Part shown: positions 60,030 to 62,757 of the stretch, one piece after another
Layout: every line of letters starts with the position of its first letter
Numbering within the stretch: position 1 is the stretch's first letter
Assembly: GCA_047635055.1 (NCBI GenBank)
Contig: JBLIIJ010000011.1
Span: 1-62,757 of the forward strand
From: JAVJRN01 sp047635055
Lineage (GTDB): Bacteria > Bacteroidota > Bacteroidia > Cytophagales > Cyclobacteriaceae
Reading direction: 5' to 3'
Length of the DNA: 62,757 bases
The notes under the pieces: generated by a model
The model's input: the letters and a program-made list of their open reading frames with translations, nothing else
What the model was told of the DNA's origin: nothing
Databases searched by the model: none
Program-made: the position numbers and the translations under genes

Positions 60030-61217
60030 TTAGTCTAGGATTTCAGTGACTTGTCCTGATCCGACGGTTCTTCCACCCTCTCTCATTGCAAATCTTAGTC
60101 CTTTTTCTAACGCTATCTTATTGATTAATTTCACTTCGATAGTCACGTTATCACCTGGCATAACCATTTCAATGCTTTCAGGAAGCATTATCTCACCTGT
60201 TACATCAGTGGTTCTAACGTAGAACTGTGGTCTATATTTATTGAAAAAGGGAGTATGTCGACCACCTTCTTGTTTCGAAAGTACGTAAATCTCTGCTTTA
60301 AAATTAGCATGAGGCTTAACAGAACCCGGCTTACAAATAATCATGCCGCGTCTTATCTGTGACTTTTCAATACCTCTTAGAAGAAGACCAACATTGTCAC
60401 CAGCCTCTCCTCTATCTAATATTTTCCTGAACATCTCAACACCAGTGATAGTGGACTTCAAACCTTCAGCTCCCATACCGATGATTTCAACTGGATCACC
60501 TGTATTTGTTACTCCTCTTTCGATTCTACCAGTTGCTACAGTTCCTCTACCTGTTATCGAGAAAACATCTTCGACCGGCATTAGGAAATCTTTGTCCATC
60601 GCTCTTTCTGGAAGTGGAATGTGTTCATCAACAGCATCCATTAGTTCCTCTATTTTAGCAACCCATGCAGGCTCGCCATTTAGCGCTCCTAGGGCAGAAC
60701 CCTGTATCACAGGAATAGTATCTCCTGGGAAATCATAATCAGAAAGCAACTCTCTAATTTCCATTTCTACCAATTCAAGTAGTTCTGGATCATCTACTAA
60801 ATCAACCTTGTTCATAAAAACAACCAAAGCTGGAACACCTACTTGTCTTGAAAGAAGTATATGTTCTCTCGTTTGTGGCATTGGGCCATCCGTAGCTGCC
60901 ACAACAATTATTGCACCATCCATTTGCGCAGCTCCCGTAACCATGTTTTTGACATAATCGGCGTGACCTGGACAATCTACGTGTGCATAGTGTCTTTTTA
61001 GTGTGGTGTACTCAATATGAGAAGTATTGATTGTAATACCTCTTTCTTTCTCTTCAGGTGCATTATCTATGGAAGAAAAATCTTTCATCTCAGCAAGACC
61101 TTTACTTGCAAGTACAGATGAAATAGCAGCCGTTAATGTCGTTTTACCATGATCAACGTGACCAATAGTACCGATATTAACGTGTGGTTTTGAACGATCA
61201 AAGGTTTCTTTAGCCAT
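60030..61217 (-). CDS. tuf: Elongation factor Tu
   Basis: EF-Tu delivers aminoacyl-tRNA to the ribosome. The 395-residue protein has GTPase motifs GHVDHGKTTLTAAIS, DCPGHADYVKNM and NKVD and the C-terminal GGRTVGSGQVTEILD. It is placed after three tRNA genes and before tRNA-Trp-secE, not behind fusA. It is the only tuf copy in the window. Confidence 0.99.
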   Translation of the reverse strand: MAKETFDRSKPHVNIGTIGHVDHGKTTLTAAISSVLASKGLAEMKDFSSIDNAPEEKERGITINTSHIEYTTLKRHYAHVDCPGHADYVKNMVTGAAQMDGAIIVVAATDGPMPQTREHILLSRQVGVPALVVFMNKVDLVDDPELLELVEMEIRELLSDYDFPGDTIPVIQGSALGALNGEPAWVAKIEELMDAVDEHIPLPERAMDKDFLMPVEDVFSITGRGTVATGRIERGVTNTGDPVEIIGMGAEGLKSTITGVEMFRKILDRGEAGDNVGLLLRGIEKSQIRRGMIICKPGSVKPHANFKAEIYVLSKQEGGRHTPFFNKYRPQFYVRTTDVTGEIMLPESIEMVMPGDNVTIEVKLINKIALEKGLRFAMREGGRTVGSGQVTEILD

Positions 61218-61283
61218 GTTTGAAAATCCTCGGTTTAAATCTTAGTTATATAAATGTGTGTCAATTAATACTTTTTCATCAAG

Positions 61284-61355
61284 AGCCAATGAGGGGATTT
61301 GAACCCCTGACCTCTTCCTTACCAAGGAAACGCTCTACCCCTGAGCTACATCGGC
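61284..61355 (-). tRNA. tRNA-Thr (anticodon GGT)
   Basis: Acceptor stem GCCGATG/CATTGGC, D arm GCTC/GAGC, anticodon loop TTGGTAA and T loop TTCAAAT form a good cloverleaf of 72 nt. The discriminator is T and no CCA is encoded. It is 66 bp upstream of tuf. Confidence 0.97.
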
Positions 61356-61418
61356 TAAATTCTTTTGCTCACTTTTTAGTTTGAGCTCAGAACTCTGACC
61401 AAAAACTCAAAGTTTAAG

Positions 61419-61491
61419 AGCGGGTGACCAGGCTCGAACCGGCGACCTACAGCTTGGAAGGCTGTCGCTCTACCAACTGAGCTACACCCGC
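61419..61491 (-). tRNA. tRNA-Gly (anticodon TCC)
   Basis: Acceptor stem GCGGGTG/CACCCGC is perfect. The anticodon stem ACAGC/GCTGT holds the loop CTTCCAA with TCC, and the T loop is TTCGAGC. It is 73 nt with discriminator T and no encoded CCA. Confidence 0.97.
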
Positions 61492-61541
61492 TTAAATATT
61501 TGTCTTTTACGATTTCCTTGGTTAAGAAATCAACAAATAAG

Positions 61542-61624
61542 TGGGGAGAGAAGGATTCGAACCTTCGAAGGAATACACCAACAGATTTACAGTCTGTCCT
61601 CGTTGGCCGCTTGAGTATCTCCCC
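61542..61624 (-). tRNA. tRNA-Tyr (anticodon GTA)
   Basis: It is a class II tRNA of 83 nt with a long variable arm. Acceptor GGGGAGA pairs with TCTCCCC; the anticodon stem ACAGA/TCTGT holds CTGTAAA with GTA; the discriminator is A. No CCA is encoded. It is the first gene of the tRNA-tuf transcript. Confidence 0.97.
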
Positions 61625-61691
61625 ATTAATTATCAATATATTTCAAAGCACTTGTTTCCCTTCGTAAGCTCTTTGTTCTAAAAAGGGAATG

Positions 61692-61722
61692 CAAAAGTAG
61701 AACCTTTTTTATTGTATTCAAA
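61692..61722 (-). promoter_or_regulatory. Promoter of the tRNA-Tyr-Gly-Thr-tuf operon
   Basis: On the minus strand TTTG (61722-61719), 19 bp, then TACTTTTG (61699-61692) match the Bacteroidota promoter consensus exactly. Transcription should start near 61686, about 60 nt before tRNA-Tyr. Confidence 0.8.
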
Positions 61723-61793
61723 TAATTTTCAATAAATAAAATTTAACCCACCTGATCTTCTCCAGAATTGGAAAACGGCGATAAATTGCAGCT

Positions 61794-62309
61794 ATGAGCT
61801 ACCCAAAAACACCCGATTTGGTAATAAAGATTGCTGAATCCACCGAAATTTTCGCCAATTATTCGCCTGATGCCATTTTCCTTGATGACGAAAAAGTTGA
61901 TTTCGATTTCATAAAAATTAATGAATTAAAATATCAAATCATTTATCAACAAAAATCATATGACATTTTATTCTTACCTACAAATAAAGGTCATTATGAG
62001 CTAATGATTAATGGCAAAGCTGTCAGTCTGTCAGTGAAAGATAAAATTTCTCAAGTTTTAGAAAATTTAGGAATGGATATAAATGTAGAGGAAGTGGCAA
62101 ATTCGGTAGATGCTCCAATGCCTGGATCAATACTAAAACTAATGGTCGTCGTAGGCAAAGAAGTGCTAGAAGGCGAGCCATTACTCATTCTGGAAGCTAT
62201 GAAAATGGAAAATGTAATTAAATCTCCAAGAAATGGGATAATTGATAAAATCAATATTGAATTAAATCAAAGCGTTGAGAAAGGTCAACAGCTGATTTCT
62301 TTTGAATAA
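61794..62309 (+). CDS. Biotin carboxyl carrier protein (acyl-CoA carboxylase type)
   Basis: The 171-residue protein ends in a biotinyl domain with the site EAMKMENVI (biotinylated Lys137) preceded by APMPGSILKL. The N-terminal 90 residues form a beta-rich linker domain like that of propionyl-CoA or pyruvate-type carriers, not the Ala/Pro-rich linker of AccB. No biotin carboxylase adjoins it. It may serve the carboxyltransferase at 22068 (inference). It is divergent from the tRNA operon, and pyrH follows after 69 bp. Confidence 0.92.
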   Translation: MSYPKTPDLVIKIAESTEIFANYSPDAIFLDDEKVDFDFIKINELKYQIIYQQKSYDILFLPTNKGHYELMINGKAVSLSVKDKISQVLENLGMDINVEEVANSVDAPMPGSILKLMVVVGKEVLEGEPLLILEAMKMENVIKSPRNGIIDKINIELNQSVEKGQQLISFE

Positions 62310-62378
62310 CTATTACTTGTCATCCTTTGCTTAATAGAAACTTTATAGTTTTACGGGATTTTTGAACATAATCGATCA

Positions 62379-62757
62379 ATGAAATACAAAAGAATACTTC
62401 TAAAATTAAGTGGTGAATCCTTGATGGGACAACAAACTCACGGCATTGACCCTGCGAGACTTCAACAATATGCCAATGATATTAAACAGATCCATGAACA
62501 AGGGATTGAAATTGCCATTGTTATTGGAGGTGGTAATATTTTCAGAGGAGTAGATGGTGAAAAATCGGGTATTGACCGAGTGCAGGGGGATTATATGGGC
62601 ATGTTGGCAACTGTAATAAACGGCATGGCGATCCAAAGCTCATTGGAAAAAAATGGCATGTACACAAGGTTGATGTCGGGTTTGAAAATGGAACAAGTTT
62701 GTGAGCCATTCATTAAAAGAAGAGCTGTTAGACATTTGGAAAAAGGAAGAATCGTTA
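62379..62757 (+). CDS. pyrH: UMP kinase (3' truncated by window edge)
   Basis: UMP kinase phosphorylates UMP to UDP, the entry to pyrimidine nucleotide pools. The first 126 codons are visible and lack a stop only because the window ends. The N-terminal MKYKRILLKLSGESLMG and the glycine-rich VIGGGNIFRGV are characteristic, as is DRVQGDYMGMLATVINGMA. The bacterial enzyme has about 235 residues, so about half is shown. Confidence 0.97.
   Translation, partial: MKYKRILLKLSGESLMGQQTHGIDPARLQQYANDIKQIHEQGIEIAIVIGGGNIFRGVDGEKSGIDRVQGDYMGMLATVINGMAIQSSLEKNGMYTRLMSGLKMEQVCEPFIKRRAVRHLEKGRIV

Noticed and set aside
59678..60033. Plus-strand ORFs antisense to secE and tRNA-Trp
   Set aside because: They are shadows of secE and of the tRNA gene.
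61376..61636. Minus-strand ORF over the tRNA-Gly and tRNA-Tyr genes
   Set aside because: It translates tRNA sequence and is not a gene.
1..62757. CRISPR array, prophage or insertion sequence
   Set aside because: I saw no spaced identical repeats, transposase, integrase or phage gene anywhere in the window.

Overview
The window is a chromosomal segment of a Bacteroidota bacterium, most likely of the Cytophagales/Marinilabiliales-like marine lineages (inference from gene content). Supporting signs are the AT-rich composition, near absence of Shine-Dalgarno sequences, promoters of the Bacteroidota type (TTG or TTTG, 19-20 bp, then TAnnTTTG) before tRNA-Tyr, tRNA-Trp and rpsL, a long MacB/FtsX permease, LytS/LytTR signalling, DUF3467 after rpoC, a lysyl-tRNA synthetase with a C-terminal extension, and the gene order rplQ-carA-eno-divIC.

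Region 1 (1-28 kb) is mixed metabolic and accessory content on both strands: a 5'-truncated ABC permease; a LytTR two-component operon with a secreted protein and an operator-like triple repeat; glutamate racemase and a GNAT enzyme; a HAD phosphatase overlapping lysS; proline dehydrogenase; aroB and aroA; a CxxC peroxidase-like protein plus arsenosugar radical-SAM protein ArsS; a zinc-ribbon microprotein; M28 and M42 peptidases; lipoproteins; a cobalamin/metal-binding receptor-like protein; a decayed SDR oxidoreductase; an acyl-CoA carboxylase beta chain; Ppx/GppA; a DUF4139 protein; an Ldh-like dehydrogenase; and a small beta-barrel protein. Three intergenic regions longer than 300 bp hold inverted repeats or possible structured RNA.

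Region 2 (28.4-61.6 kb) is one long run on the minus strand holding the core information-processing genes. In transcription order: tRNA-Tyr, tRNA-Gly, tRNA-Thr, tuf, terminator, tRNA-Trp, secE, nusG, rplKAJL, rpoBC, DUF3467, rpsL, rpsG, fusA, rpsJ, terminator, then the S10-spc-alpha supercluster rplC to rplQ, terminator, then carA, eno, terminator and divIC. Two ribosomal protein genes too short for routine ORF cut-offs (rpmJ, rpmD) are present. The supercluster is broken by a terminator between rpsJ and rplC, and no map gene lies between secY and infA.

Region 3 (61.8 kb to the end) has a biotin carrier protein on the plus strand, which could pair with the distant carboxylase beta chain, and the 5' part of pyrH.

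Most of the window is conserved housekeeping sequence. I did not find a convincing wholly new multi-gene system. The best leads are the LytTR-like operator array, the array of palindromes at 19.25 kb, the possible three-way-junction RNA at 23.8 kb, the overlooked small proteins, the SDR pseudogene, and the re-partitioned ribosomal operon with a TTG-started rpoB.
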